Notes: a model not told the origin generated them from the letters alone. 64,000 nucleotides of DNA from Effusibacillus consociatus (GCF_042652925.1 NZ_JBHSHC010000112.1:278839-342838); one strand, 5' to 3'. Counted from the first letter of the stretch, positions 8,185-17,760 are shown. Translations and numbers: made by a program.

Positions 8185-9020
8185 CTGGTTAAAGGGGAAA
8201 AGCCCTCGCCCAGTACATCATGCACGTCTGCAACAACCACGAATGCATATGGATCGATATCATGGACGATATGCTGTACTTTTAGTATTTCTTCACGGGA
8301 TACCACACAATACAGAACATCTTTTTCTTGTCCCGTATAACCGCCCCGTCCTTTCAGAAGAGTTGTGCCTCGTTCAAGTTTATCCTGAATGGCGTTTGCG
8401 ATTGCTTGGGTCTGATCGGAGATGATCATTGCCGATTTGCTTGTCGACACCCCTTCAATGACCACATCAATTACTCTTGCTGCAATGAATAAGGCTACGA
8501 GTGAGTACATCGCAATCATCATTCCTTGCAAAATGGCCACGATGGAAATCACCACAATGTCGATGAAAAACAGGGTTTGACCCATCGAATAGCCCCATCT
8601 TACATTCGCGATACGGGCGATGATATCGGAACCCCCGGTTGTGGCGCCGAAACGTAAAATCAGCCCAAGTCCGATTCCGTTGACCACTCCGCCGTAAAGT
8701 GCGGCTAACAGTTTGTCGTTAGGTAACGGAGGGGTTATGTTGCCTGGAACCAGCAATGAGAATAACGATACGAGAGCCACTCCCGCAAATGTTTTAACTA
8801 AAAACCCGCGCCCGAACATTCGATAACCGATATAAAACAACGGGACATTTAAGAGGAGGAATGAATAGCCGAATTTTAAGTCGAAGAAATACAGAAGGAG
8901 AAGGGAAATTCCAAAGAAACCGCCTTCCGCCAATTGATTTTGAATAATAAAGTTGTTGATTCCGAATGACAGGATGAAGGCTCCCACTATGATTCCAAGC
9001 CAATTTTTCAATTCACGCAT
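8172..9020 (-). CDS. YitT family membrane protein (YpjC-like)
   Basis: A 282-residue protein with about five N-terminal membrane helices and a soluble C-terminal DUF2179 domain (last about 80 residues, including LLKGRGGYTGQEKDVLYCVVSR with small breaks). This is the YitT/YpjC architecture. ATG start preceded by AAAGGA. In B. subtilis ypjC is co-directional after ypjB; here the gene is inverted and convergent with ypjA. Transport or signalling has been suggested for the family, but the function is not established. Confidence 0.85.
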   Translation of the reverse strand: MRELKNWLGIIVGAFILSFGINNFIIQNQLAEGGFFGISLLLLYFFDLKFGYSFLLLNVPLFYIGYRMFGRGFLVKTFAGVALVSLFSLLVPGNITPPLPNDKLLAALYGGVVNGIGLGLILRFGATTGGSDIIARIANVRWGYSMGQTLFFIDIVVISIVAILQGMMIAMYSLVALFIAARVIDVVIEGVSTSKSAMIISDQTQAIANAIQDKLERGTTLLKGRGGYTGQEKDVLYCVVSREEILKVQHIVHDIDPYAFVVVADVHDVLGEGFSPLTRKTH

Positions 9021-9043
9021 GCTGAATTCCTTTCTCGACGGTG

Positions 9044-9625
9044 TCAGGAAAATTTTTTTTTATACCGAAAGAACAAAATAAGTCCAGCACACAGAAGAAG
9101 GCCGGCGAGTATCCAAAATCCATACCGGTGAAGAAACACGAACAGTAAAGTCCAATGCTCCCCCAAGATTCGTCCCAGCGAGATAAAGGTTAATGACCAG
9201 ATAAAACCGCCGGTATATGCGTACAGAGCGAATGAGGGAATCGGCATGCGGCTTGCACCGGCTGAAAAAGCGGTCAGATGACGGATTCCGGGAAGAAAAT
9301 AGCCGATTATCAGAACGAACGCTCCAAACTTGGCGTACCAAGCTTGTACACGCTTCCAGTGCGACTCCTTGATGCCGAAGCGCTTCCCGTACTTTCGCAT
9401 CAACGGAAGACCAAAATAACGTCCCAGCGAATAGGAAATGGACATTCCCACAACGGAGCCCAAGAATGAAACAAGCAGAGCTGTGGAGAAATCCATTTTC
9501 CCTTTCGATACGAGAAAACCGACATATGTCATAATCACTTCATCAGGGATCGGAAGCCCCACAATCCCCAATACCAGGCTTAAGAACAGGGCGAAATAGC
9601 CATAACTCGCGATCAGATTGAACAC
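9044..9625 (-). CDS. DedA family membrane protein
   Basis: A 193-residue DedA/SNARE-associated protein with the family segments GLPIPDEVIMTYVGFL and the conserved RFxPGxR-type motif (GYFLPGIRHLTAFSAG). DedA proteins act as undecaprenyl phosphate or phospholipid translocases in the membrane, which fits two undecaprenyl pyrophosphatase genes 1.3 kb away. The first standard start is GTG at 9625. However, AGGAGG lies about 18 bases from it and eight bases from an in-frame ATC at 9637, which would give a more typical MEQTVFNL N-terminus. Confidence 0.88.
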   Translation of the reverse strand: MFNLIASYGYFALFLSLVLGIVGLPIPDEVIMTYVGFLVSKGKMDFSTALLVSFLGSVVGMSISYSLGRYFGLPLMRKYGKRFGIKESHWKRVQAWYAKFGAFVLIIGYFLPGIRHLTAFSAGASRMPIPSFALYAYTGGFIWSLTFISLGRILGEHWTLLFVFLHRYGFWILAGLLLCAGLILFFRYKKKFS

Positions 9626-9748
9626 TGTTTGTTCGATTGGCGAGCCCTCCTCTTAAGTCAATATAAAAAGAGCACCGGAGACCAGTGCAGATGATTCGGT
9701 ACTAATTTACCACAATTGCATAGCCTTGGACAACAGATACAGTATTCT

Positions 9749-10795
9749 TCATTCTAATGGCGGATTACGGGGCCAGATGAGCAGAATCAGAAGCAGAAAA
9801 CTCAGATACCCGAATACGGGGTACAAGTAGGTAACGATATTTGAAAAACCGACTTGACTTACAAAGAAAGCGGCTGTCAGGATCAGTACGGTTACAAGTG
9901 AACCGTTTACCGGGTAACGGGGCGGTGCGAGTTGACTTCCCAAGCCATATACATTCGCTATCAGTGTGCTGAAGATTTCTCCCCAGAGCACAACTATAAA
10001 TAGAACTTGAACAACAATGCCATATGTTGATGTGATGTGTGCCATTGGCACTTCATAAACCAGTATGTCCGGCAGCCTTAAAGACAAGGCAAAATGAGCG
10101 CCGAGCAGCATGCCGCCCAACCCGATCGCTCCAATGCATCCTCCTGCAACCAGGCATTTACGGTCTTGAATCTCGTTTCCCAATGGTACCAGGACAGATA
10201 CGGCCAAGCCCAGATTAAAGGCTGCGTAAGCAACCGATGATGCAAACCAAGTCCACGAACTGTGTTCAATTGGCGGTGAAGCAGCAGGCACAGGTGTGTG
10301 CGACACGGATTTTACAAAAATAAAGCAGATAAGAGAAATCATGATCGGAACAATAATCGAGTTTGCCGTCAAGATTCCGCTCATGCCCCGTCGAATCGTG
10401 AAATAAGTTAATCCCATGGTCAACAAAACTCCCAATTGAAAAGGAATTTTCAGATTCTCATGAAACAAGGCTCCGACACCGGCCAGCATGGCCACGGTAA
10501 CTCCAAACAGCATCACCATCATAAAAAGGTCAATCATGGCGGCTAATCTGTCACCGAACAGGTACGCGGTCAGCTGCCGATAAGAACTAGCGTTTAGACG
10601 GGCTCCCATTAACAGCATCTTGGTGCCTACCCAAGCGAACAGAATCGTGCTGACAGGTATGCCAAAATAAGCCCAATCCCCATATACACTGAAAAATTTC
10701 AGTATTTCCTGACCGGAAGCGAACCCTGCTCCGACGACAGTTCCAATGTAGGTAAAACCAATTTGGAATGCTTGTTGGATCTGTTTTTGATTCAT
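9749..10795 (-). CDS. YkvI-like membrane transporter-fold protein
   Basis: A 348-residue protein with about ten membrane helices. The glycine-rich first helix (FTYIGTVVGAGFASGQEIL) is characteristic of the YkvI family, distantly related to LeuT-fold/APC carriers. I chose ATG at 10795 because AAGGGGTGG precedes it at seven bases; an upstream in-frame GTG lies within that ribosome binding site. Substrate unknown. Confidence 0.8.
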   Translation of the reverse strand: MNQKQIQQAFQIGFTYIGTVVGAGFASGQEILKFFSVYGDWAYFGIPVSTILFAWVGTKMLLMGARLNASSYRQLTAYLFGDRLAAMIDLFMMVMLFGVTVAMLAGVGALFHENLKIPFQLGVLLTMGLTYFTIRRGMSGILTANSIIVPIMISLICFIFVKSVSHTPVPAASPPIEHSSWTWFASSVAYAAFNLGLAVSVLVPLGNEIQDRKCLVAGGCIGAIGLGGMLLGAHFALSLRLPDILVYEVPMAHITSTYGIVVQVLFIVVLWGEIFSTLIANVYGLGSQLAPPRYPVNGSLVTVLILTAAFFVSQVGFSNIVTYLYPVFGYLSFLLLILLIWPRNPPLE

Positions 10796-10907
10796 GTTGT
10801 CCACCCCTTACGATTTCAAGATATGTCGCCCGGGCAAAAAGCATGTCTTTTACGAAAAAGTCCATGTATAATAGTGAAGTATTCTTTGTACATAGCGGAG
10901 GGGAGTA

Positions 10908-11693
10908 ATGGAAGAGTTTCTGAAAGCAATTGTCTTGGGAATTGTGCAAGGTCTAACCGAATTTCTGCCGATCAGCAGCACCGGACATTTGTTGATTGGA
11001 CGGAAACTGCTGGGACTGGAAGAAGCGGGTTTATTCCTGGATACGATGCTTCATCTGGGGACTTTGTTGGCAGTAGTGGCTATATTTTGGCGGGATGTTC
11101 TTTTTATGGTACGAAACCCGTTCAGCCGGTTGACTTTATTGATTCTGGCAGGAACGATTCCTACAGCTGCAATCGGACTGGCATTTGAAGATTACTTTGA
11201 AGCCATTTCAAAAACCGGGGTAACCGTAGGGTGGGAGTTCCTTCTAACCGGAATCATCCTTTGGTGGGCGGATAATATGAAAAACGGATCCAAAAAGATC
11301 GACCAAATCTCTTATACAGACGCACTGCTTGTAGGGGCTCTGCAGGGAGCGGCCATCCTTCCCGCGATTTCACGTTCGGGGCTGACAATTGCAGGAGCCT
11401 TGTTCCGTGGGATTGATAAACAGGCGGCTGCCCGCTTCTCGTTTCTTCTTTCATTGCCGGCCATTTTGGGAGCTGTGGTGCTCCAAAGCAAGAAACTGAT
11501 CGATGGTGAAGTTGCGGAAACAATCTCCGTGTTCCCGTTAATTGCAGGTACCCTCGCTTCGGCGGTTGCGGGATATATAGCGGTGAAGTGGATGTTAAAC
11601 ATTTTGCAGCGCGGTTCGTTAAAGGGATTTTCAATTTATGTATGGGTGCTGGGGGCTATTATTCTGTTTCTCCAGTTCACCGGTAAATGGTAG
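10908..11693 (+). CDS. uppP: Undecaprenyl-diphosphatase (UppP/BacA), copy 1
   Basis: A 261-residue integral membrane phosphatase that recycles undecaprenyl pyrophosphate to the monophosphate carrier for cell wall synthesis. Signature segments EFLPISSTGHLL (about residues 18-29) and PAISRSGLTIAGAL (about 150-163) contain the catalytic Glu, Ser, His and Arg. It is followed after 16 bp by a second paralogue. Overexpression of the family gives bacitracin tolerance. Confidence 0.93.
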   Translation: MEEFLKAIVLGIVQGLTEFLPISSTGHLLIGRKLLGLEEAGLFLDTMLHLGTLLAVVAIFWRDVLFMVRNPFSRLTLLILAGTIPTAAIGLAFEDYFEAISKTGVTVGWEFLLTGIILWWADNMKNGSKKIDQISYTDALLVGALQGAAILPAISRSGLTIAGALFRGIDKQAAARFSFLLSLPAILGAVVLQSKKLIDGEVAETISVFPLIAGTLASAVAGYIAVKWMLNILQRGSLKGFSIYVWVLGAIILFLQFTGKW

Positions 11694-11709
11694 GAGGACT
11701 GTTTCGTTT

Positions 11710-12510
11710 ATGAATGAATACTTAATAGCTGTAATTCAAGGAATCGTTGAAGGGCTTACGGAATTTTTGCCTGTTTCCTCGACAGGACATTTGATCCTTA
11801 CAGGGGAACTGCTCCATTTTACCGGCGATAAGGCGAAAACGTTTGAAGTAGTGATTCAGCTCGGAGCGATTTTGGCTGTTGCGATTCTTTATTGGAAACG
11901 CGTCCTTCAATTACTGGGGTGGAAACGTGATCGGTCTGAGCCTAAATCGCAGTTAAACCTGATTCATATTGTATTGGCCATTATGCCCGCGCTGGTGTTG
12001 GGATTGATTTTCCATAAAAGCATCAAGCTGTATCTGTTTTCTCCCCAGACCGTCCTGCTGGGACTTGCAGCCGGCGGAATCTTTATGATTTGGGCCGAAA
12101 AACGCCAGCGGGAAGTTCGTGCCCATGATCTGGATGATTTGAGTTACAAGCAAGCATTTGGGATTGGGCTTGCACAATGTCTTGCCCTTTGGCCGGGTTT
12201 CTCCCGTTCCGGCGCTACGATTGCCGGAGGATTGCTTGTCGGAACAAATCACAAAGCGGCGGCTGATTTCTCATTTCTGATTGCAATTCCCATGATGGTT
12301 GCGGCCAGCGGTTATGACATACTGAAAAGCTACAACGACCTGTCTGCAGATGACATTGGTTTCTTTGCCATAGGTTTTGTTGTATCGTTTATTGTCGCCT
12401 TGCTGGCTGTTGTTTCTTTTCTGAGACTTCTTGAGAAAGTGGAGCTGACACCTTTTGCTTATTATCGATTCCTTGTGGCGGGTTTGTTCTGGTTCTTTGT
12501 TCTGCGATGA
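11710..12510 (+). CDS. uppP: Undecaprenyl-diphosphatase (UppP/BacA), copy 2
   Basis: A 266-residue paralogue of the preceding gene with EGLTEFLPVSSTGHLIL and a second-half WPGFSRSGATIAGGLL motif; all expected active-site residues are present. It diverges clearly from copy 1, which has PAISRSG, so this is not a recent duplication. AGGAGG lies about twelve bases before the ATG. Frame extension upstream to 11638 overlaps copy 1 and is not supported. Confidence 0.93.
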   Translation: MNEYLIAVIQGIVEGLTEFLPVSSTGHLILTGELLHFTGDKAKTFEVVIQLGAILAVAILYWKRVLQLLGWKRDRSEPKSQLNLIHIVLAIMPALVLGLIFHKSIKLYLFSPQTVLLGLAAGGIFMIWAEKRQREVRAHDLDDLSYKQAFGIGLAQCLALWPGFSRSGATIAGGLLVGTNHKAAADFSFLIAIPMMVAASGYDILKSYNDLSADDIGFFAIGFVVSFIVALLAVVSFLRLLEKVELTPFAYYRFLVAGLFWFFVLR

Positions 12511-12543
12511 ATAAAAAACGCCCAAAATGGCGTTTTTTATTCA
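12508..12543. terminator. Bidirectional terminator between uppP and ylbJ
   Basis: A perfect 15-base stem, TGAATAAAAAACGCC and GGCGTTTTTTATTCA around CAAAAT. It contains the uppP stop codon and lies between convergent genes. Confidence 0.9.
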
Positions 12544-12558
12544 TGGAAAAGGGTTTGT

Positions 12559-13824
12559 TCATTTATCGCTTACCCGTGCTCGGAAGAACACAATTCGCAT
12601 CCGTCTGGCCAAATAAAGCGAGATCGAGAATAGGGTGAGTCCACCCGTTACCAACACCCAGTTTTTTAATGCTCCTAATGAAGCGAACCATCTTGCGGAG
12701 GCAGAAGGTTCCGCTGTGGCGACCGCCACGGTTGATGGAGTGAAAGGAGCGAACACACTCGTTTCTGTTTGCCCTACTCCCCAGTTGAACAGAATCACGG
12801 TGAACACGGCAGCCAAGACCCCGTGGATAATTCGGGCAATTATATAGGGGGCAAAACGGATGTCGGTGCCTGTTAACACAGAGGCAATCTGTGCATGCAC
12901 GGATAAACCGCTCCATGCGATGATAAACGATACAATTGCCAATTGCTCGACGAGCGGGGCTTTTGTGGCCGCAGCCTGGGCAGAACCGATATCGATTTCG
13001 AAAATCCCGGACATGAATGGGGTTACCAGCGAGAGATCCAGACCGATCAATTTGAATAAACCGATAATGGGAAGTGACAGCAGCGGTATGATTCCCGATA
13101 AGGTCAAAACCTTGATCACAACGGCGAAGAAGATGATAAATCCGCAGATCATCAACAGCGTCTTGATGGAATCATTTACGGCATCTCCCAACAGTTTTCC
13201 GAAGGAACGTCCGTCTTCCTCACGGGCACGTAACATTTCCTGATAGGCCCGCCTGAACAAATTGCCTCGTACAGATTGTCTGGTGGTTTCTTCTATGTCT
13301 TGGCCCCGACCATAGAGCTTGAAGAGGATCCCTACCAAAAATGCGCCGATGTAGTGAGCTATTGCCAGAAGCATTCCGATTCCTGCGTTTCGGAACATGC
13401 CTACCGCAACTGCACTGAACATGAAGAGTGGATCGGCCGTGTTTGTAAACGCCAACAGCCGTTCCCCTTCCACGCGGCTGCACAATTTGCTCTTCCTGAA
13501 CTTGGCTGTAATTACTGCATCCATTGGATAGCCGGCCGCAAGTCCCATTGACATTGCGAAGGCGCCGACTCCAGGAACACTAAACAGTGGACGCATCAGT
13601 GGTTCAAGCAGAACACCCAGTGCGTGTACGACACCAACGCCAAGCATCAGCTCGGAAAGAATAAAGAACGGTAACAGAGATGGAAATACGACCTCCCAGA
13701 ATAAATTCAATCCTGTTATACCGGCTTCAAATCCTTCCCTCGGATAGAACACAAGCGAGAGAGTCAGAAATATGACGACAATTGCCAAAAATGTTGTCGT
13801 AGAACGTTTGGGTGAACCGGGCAT
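12559..13824 (-). CDS. ylbJ: Sporulation integral membrane protein YlbJ
   Basis: A 421-residue protein with eight or more membrane helices and two nucleoside-transporter gate-like halves. Recognisable YlbJ segments are FWEVVFPSLLPFFILSELM and MGLAAGYPMDAVITAKFR. In B. subtilis YlbJ is made in the mother cell under SigE control and is needed for normal spore formation. ATG at 13824 follows AAGGAG by eight bases; an in-frame GTG three codons earlier is too close. It is convergent with the uppP pair. Confidence 0.9.
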   Translation of the reverse strand: MPGSPKRSTTTFLAIVVIFLTLSLVFYPREGFEAGITGLNLFWEVVFPSLLPFFILSELMLGVGVVHALGVLLEPLMRPLFSVPGVGAFAMSMGLAAGYPMDAVITAKFRKSKLCSRVEGERLLAFTNTADPLFMFSAVAVGMFRNAGIGMLLAIAHYIGAFLVGILFKLYGRGQDIEETTRQSVRGNLFRRAYQEMLRAREEDGRSFGKLLGDAVNDSIKTLLMICGFIIFFAVVIKVLTLSGIIPLLSLPIIGLFKLIGLDLSLVTPFMSGIFEIDIGSAQAAATKAPLVEQLAIVSFIIAWSGLSVHAQIASVLTGTDIRFAPYIIARIIHGVLAAVFTVILFNWGVGQTETSVFAPFTPSTVAVATAEPSASARWFASLGALKNWVLVTGGLTLFSISLYLARRMRIVFFRARVSDK

Positions 13825-13951
13825 AAATGACACTCCTTTTCTGATTCATCGACGCAGGACTACCCTATCCGTAAATTCATATTCGTGTCGGGCTTGTTTA
13901 TTCTTCATTCTTGTGGTGGAATGTTGATAAAGCCATAGGAGGCAGTACAAG

Positions 13952-14281
13952 ATGGAAAGACTGACTTTATTTGAAATGCAGCAAGAGGTGGACAAGCATA
14001 TTTCCCAGTTTAAAGAGGGATATTTTCCGCCAATGAGTCTGATTGTCAGATTAACCGAAGAGCTGGGGGAACTGGCACGGGAGGTAAATCACCGGTACGG
14101 AGAGAAAAAGAAAAAGGCTGGCGAAGCGGACGGAAGCATCGCGGAAGAAATCGGTGACGTTTTATATTGTCTTACTTGTCTTGCCAACTCTTTACATATC
14201 GATTTGGAAGAAACTCACCGCTCAGTCATGCACAAGTTTTATACGCGGGATGCGAATCGATGGACACGTAAAGAAGATTGA
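13952..14281 (+). CDS. ypjD: MazG-like nucleotide pyrophosphohydrolase (YpjD-like)
   Basis: A 109-residue all-helical protein of the MazG-like superfamily. The metal-binding helix pair is visible as RLTEELGELAREV (about residues 30-42) and EEIGDVLYCL (about 68-77), with the expected E-x-x-E ... E-x-x-D pattern. The family hydrolyses non-canonical nucleoside triphosphates. It precedes dapB as in B. subtilis. Confidence 0.88.
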   Translation: MERLTLFEMQQEVDKHISQFKEGYFPPMSLIVRLTEELGELAREVNHRYGEKKKKAGEADGSIAEEIGDVLYCLTCLANSLHIDLEETHRSVMHKFYTRDANRWTRKED

Positions 14282-14312
14282 TGGAAGATAAACCTTTGAG
14301 GAGAGTGCAGGT

Positions 14313-15119
14313 ATGACTGATTCAAAAATTCGTGTGGTAGTGGTTGGCGCAAATGGGCGCATGGGAAGAGAAGTTGCAAAAACGGTTTTAAACGACCCTC
14401 TTCTTGAGTTAGTAGGGGCTGTTGACCGGTCACTCGATCAGGTTGATGTCGGGATCGTTACAGGATACGGTGAGACGGGAGTTTTATTCTCCACCAACTT
14501 GGGTGAGACTTTTGTACGATCGAATCCCGATGTGATGATTGATTTTACCAATCCAAACGTAATTCGGGATAATGTATATACGGCGCTTGATTATGGAGTG
14601 CGTCCGGTGGTCGGAACTACCGGAATCCCGCAGGAAGATCTTCAGGCATGGGATGGCATTCTTCGGGAAAAAGAAATTGGCGGTGTAGTGGCTCCCAACT
14701 TTGCGATTGGAGCGGTTCTCATGATGAAGTTTGCTGCACAAGCGGCAAAATACCTGCCGCATGTTGAAATTATCGAAATGCACCACGATCAAAAGCTTGA
14801 TGCCCCTTCCGGTACCGCTATAAAGACAGCCGAAATGATTGCAAAGGAAAGGCAGCGTATGGAGCAGGGACATCCGCAAGAGGAAGAAAAGCTCATTGGT
14901 GCACGCGGGGCTGATTTTGAAGGAATGAGAATTCATTCGGTGCGGCTGCCCGGTTACGTGGCTCACCAAGAAGTGATATTTGGCGGGCTGGGACAAACCT
15001 TAACCATTCGCCATGATTCGATTCACAGGGAATCTTTCATGCCGGGTGTCGCTATGGCTGCCAAAAAAGTGATGGCAATCAAAGGTCTCGTATACGGACT
15101 GGAAAACTTAATCGACTGA
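14313..15119 (+). CDS. dapB: 4-hydroxy-tetrahydrodipicolinate reductase
   Basis: A 268-residue enzyme of the lysine/diaminopimelate pathway. The N-terminal Rossmann motif GANGRMGREV binds NAD(P)H. The catalytic signature EMHHDQKLDAPSGTA (about residues 155-169) contains the active-site His and the Lys that binds substrate. Diaminopimelate also supplies dipicolinate for spores. Length and motifs are normal; it is followed at 22 bp by mgsA. Confidence 0.95.
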   Translation: MTDSKIRVVVVGANGRMGREVAKTVLNDPLLELVGAVDRSLDQVDVGIVTGYGETGVLFSTNLGETFVRSNPDVMIDFTNPNVIRDNVYTALDYGVRPVVGTTGIPQEDLQAWDGILREKEIGGVVAPNFAIGAVLMMKFAAQAAKYLPHVEIIEMHHDQKLDAPSGTAIKTAEMIAKERQRMEQGHPQEEEKLIGARGADFEGMRIHSVRLPGYVAHQEVIFGGLGQTLTIRHDSIHRESFMPGVAMAAKKVMAIKGLVYGLENLID

Positions 15120-15141
15120 TGGGACCGGGGAGGAGTTACCT

Positions 15142-15543
15142 ATGAACATTGCGTTGATCGCCCATGATCGTAAAAAAGACACGTTGGTGAATTTCGTGGT
15201 CGCCTATCGTCACATTTTTGCCAAGGCAAATCTTTACGGAACCGGTACCACAGGTCTCCGTATCCATGAGGCTACCGGGTTGGATGTTCACAGGTTTCAG
15301 TCCGGACCGCTCGGCGGAGACCAACAGATTGGCGCTTTAATTGCCGAGAACCGCATGGATCTGGTGCTGTTCTTTCGGGATCCGTTGATGGCTCAACCGC
15401 ACGAACCTGATATTATTGCGCTGCTTCGTTTATGTGATGTGCACAATATTCCGGTAGCGACGAATATGGCGACTGCCGAAATTCTGGTGAAGGCCTTGGA
15501 ACGTGGAGATTTCGCGTGGAGAGAGACGATCAATTCCCAGTGA
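15142..15543 (+). CDS. mgsA: Methylglyoxal synthase
   Basis: A 133-residue enzyme converting dihydroxyacetone phosphate to methylglyoxal and phosphate. Family motifs present are ALIAHDRKK at the N-terminus, the phosphate-binding TGTTG loop (about residues 33-37), SGPLGGDQQ, and the catalytic Asp in FFRDPL. The gene overlaps cca by 28 bases. In B. subtilis bshB1 and bshA lie between mgsA and cca; they are absent here. Confidence 0.95.
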   Translation: MNIALIAHDRKKDTLVNFVVAYRHIFAKANLYGTGTTGLRIHEATGLDVHRFQSGPLGGDQQIGALIAENRMDLVLFFRDPLMAQPHEPDIIALLRLCDVHNIPVATNMATAEILVKALERGDFAWRETINSQ

Positions 15544-16763
15544 ATGTAAGCCGTTTGGATGCCGCTTGGTCGGTTTTGTACCAGTTGGAACAGGCCGGAT
15601 TTCAGGCTTATTTGGTCGGCGGTTGTGTGCGGGACATGCTGCTTGGAAATTCGCCTGATGATTATGATGTAGCGACAAATGCTCTGCCATCGGAGGTTCA
15701 GGAACTATTTCCCCGAACTGTTCCTACGGGAATTCGACATGGAACCGTCACTGTACTGATGGGAGACGAAAGAATTGAGGTAACGACGTTTCGGACTGAA
15801 GGAGAATATGCCGATTCCCGCAGACCTGCCAGTGTGAAATATGTCTCCACATTGGAAGTCGATTTGTCCCGGCGTGATTTTACGATCAACGCGATGGCGA
15901 TGGACCGCCATGGAAGGATTATTGACCCTTTTGAAGGCAGAGCAGATTTGCAAAAGAAAACGATTCGAGCTGTAGGGGAACCGGAGAAGCGCTTTCAGGA
16001 AGATGCTTTGCGAATGCTGAGGGCGATCCGTTTTGCCGTCGTGCTTCATTTTTCGATTGAAGAACGGACATGGTTGGCAATCACCGAAAACGCCGGAAAT
16101 TTGTCCCGTATCTCCCGCGAACGTATTCGCGATGAATGGAATAAAATCATTCTTTCCGATATTCAAGTGGGAATTCAACTTTTAAACAAGGCTGGTTTGT
16201 TTGACGTGGTGTTCCCTGATGTTCCGCTGCAATCACCGAGAAAATTAATGCAGGCTGCAGAGTTTGCAAAACGATTGCCTGAAAAAATTGCATTGCGTCA
16301 GGCGGCACTTTTCCGACAATTATCGGTTGGCGAAACGGCTGTACAGAAAATCCTGCGTGAATTGCGTCAGCCAAACGCTTTGATTCGTTCTGTGATTTCA
16401 ATTCTGCGCGCTATCCCGGATGTTGATCCGTTGACATGGACAGATGCGGCATGGCGGAGATACTTGTATTGCCATGGGAAAGACATCGCGTTGGATGCTT
16501 TCTTGATTGTGGGATATATCCGGGTCGAGAAACAGAACCTGATCTTAAACAAACTGTATGAATCGATTCAGAAACAGCCGATTTGGTCAGTCAAAGATTT
16601 GACCGTTACCGGACAGGACCTGATTGCAGAATTAAACATTCCTCCAGATCCCGTGATCGGTCATATTCTCGAACGGTTAACCGAACTTGTTCTGGAAAAT
16701 CCGCTTTGCAATACACGCCAATCCCTCCTCGCCGCAGCGAGGGAGATGTATGAAAACCTTTAA
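15516..16763 (+). CDS. cca: CCA-adding tRNA nucleotidyltransferase
   Basis: A 415-residue class II nucleotidyltransferase that adds or repairs the tRNA 3' CCA end. Motifs are the N-terminal YLVGGCVRDMLLG, the metal-binding DYD (residues about 49-51), RRDFTINAMA, and the EDALRMLRAIRF RNA/nucleotide-binding helix. The GTG at 15516 has GGAGAT six bases upstream. A GTG at 15540 overlapping the mgsA stop is a possible alternative. Both starts imply translational coupling to mgsA. Confidence 0.94.
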   Translation: MERDDQFPVNVSRLDAAWSVLYQLEQAGFQAYLVGGCVRDMLLGNSPDDYDVATNALPSEVQELFPRTVPTGIRHGTVTVLMGDERIEVTTFRTEGEYADSRRPASVKYVSTLEVDLSRRDFTINAMAMDRHGRIIDPFEGRADLQKKTIRAVGEPEKRFQEDALRMLRAIRFAVVLHFSIEERTWLAITENAGNLSRISRERIRDEWNKIILSDIQVGIQLLNKAGLFDVVFPDVPLQSPRKLMQAAEFAKRLPEKIALRQAALFRQLSVGETAVQKILRELRQPNALIRSVISILRAIPDVDPLTWTDAAWRRYLYCHGKDIALDAFLIVGYIRVEKQNLILNKLYESIQKQPIWSVKDLTVTGQDLIAELNIPPDPVIGHILERLTELVLENPLCNTRQSLLAAAREMYENL

Positions 16764-16791
16764 AGACATAGCGAAGAAGGTATAACTTCAC

Positions 16792-17760
16792 ATGAAAGAA
16801 CAGATTTTAAAGCTTCTGCGAGCCAATCCCGACAATTACATATCCGGGGAGGAAATCTGCCGGCGGTTTGATGTGTCCCGAACAGCAATCTGGAAACATA
16901 TCAAGGACCTTCAAGAAGAGGGATATCAGATTGATGCGGTTCGCAACAAGGGGTATCGTCTGGTCTCCATACCTGATCTTGTGACTGCCGCCGAGATACT
17001 TGAAGGGCTTCAGACGAAACGAATGGGTCAGCACATCGTTCATTTGAAAGTGGTGGATTCCACAAACGTAGTAGCGGCAAAGTTGGCGGATGAAGGGGAA
17101 CCCGAGGGAACGCTGGTCATATCCGATCAACAAACCGGCGGGAAAGGACGGAGGGGCAGACCCTGGTTTTCTCCTCCGGGAACCGGAATTTGGATGAGTC
17201 TTGTTCTACGCCCCCAGCTTCCAATGGCGCACGCTCCGCAGCTGACTTTGGTCGCGGCAGTGGCAGTAAGTCAAGCTCTGACGGAAGTGACCGGTAGTCA
17301 GGCGGGTATCAAATGGCCGAACGATATCTTATTCGATGATCGGAAATGCTGTGGGATTTTAACCGAGATGAATATGGAATCGGAAGAAATCACTTCCGTC
17401 ATTTTGGGAATCGGAATTAACGTCAATCAAGTCCGGTCCGATTTTCCGGAAGAGATTCAGGGGATTGCCACGTCTCTTCGTGAAATTACCGGCCATCCGA
17501 TTCCGAGAGCGTCTGTCGTTCAGAGAATCCTGGAAAAGTTTGAGACGTTATACGACCAATACGTTGAAAACGGCAGCTTCGCATGTATTCGCGATCAGTG
17601 GAAAAAACAAAGCATCACATTGGGACGTCATGTATCCGCAGCGACTTCACGGGGAATCATAACCGGAGTGGCGGTTGACATTGATGAGATGGGAGCTTTG
17701 GTGGTAGAAACCGAACAAGGTCAACAAAAAGTCTACTCGGCTGATATTCAGGTGTCCTAA
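16792..17760 (+). CDS. birA: Bifunctional biotin operon repressor / biotin-protein ligase
   Basis: A 322-residue protein. Residues 1-60 form a winged helix-turn-helix (FDVSRTAIWKHIKDL) that binds the bio operator. The central ligase domain has the biotinyl-AMP loop GKGRRGRPWFSP and the KWPNDI motif. A small SH3-like C-terminal domain follows. It activates biotin and transfers it to carboxylases, and the loaded form represses biotin genes. Same position as in B. subtilis, upstream of panB. Confidence 0.94.
   Translation: MKEQILKLLRANPDNYISGEEICRRFDVSRTAIWKHIKDLQEEGYQIDAVRNKGYRLVSIPDLVTAAEILEGLQTKRMGQHIVHLKVVDSTNVVAAKLADEGEPEGTLVISDQQTGGKGRRGRPWFSPPGTGIWMSLVLRPQLPMAHAPQLTLVAAVAVSQALTEVTGSQAGIKWPNDILFDDRKCCGILTEMNMESEEITSVILGIGINVNQVRSDFPEEIQGIATSLREITGHPIPRASVVQRILEKFETLYDQYVENGSFACIRDQWKKQSITLGRHVSAATSRGIITGVAVDIDEMGALVVETEQGQQKVYSADIQVS

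Noticed and set aside
15540..15545. GTG at 15540 as the cca start
   Set aside because: It overlaps the mgsA stop attractively, but the GTG at 15516 has the better-spaced GGAGAT; kept as an alternative only.
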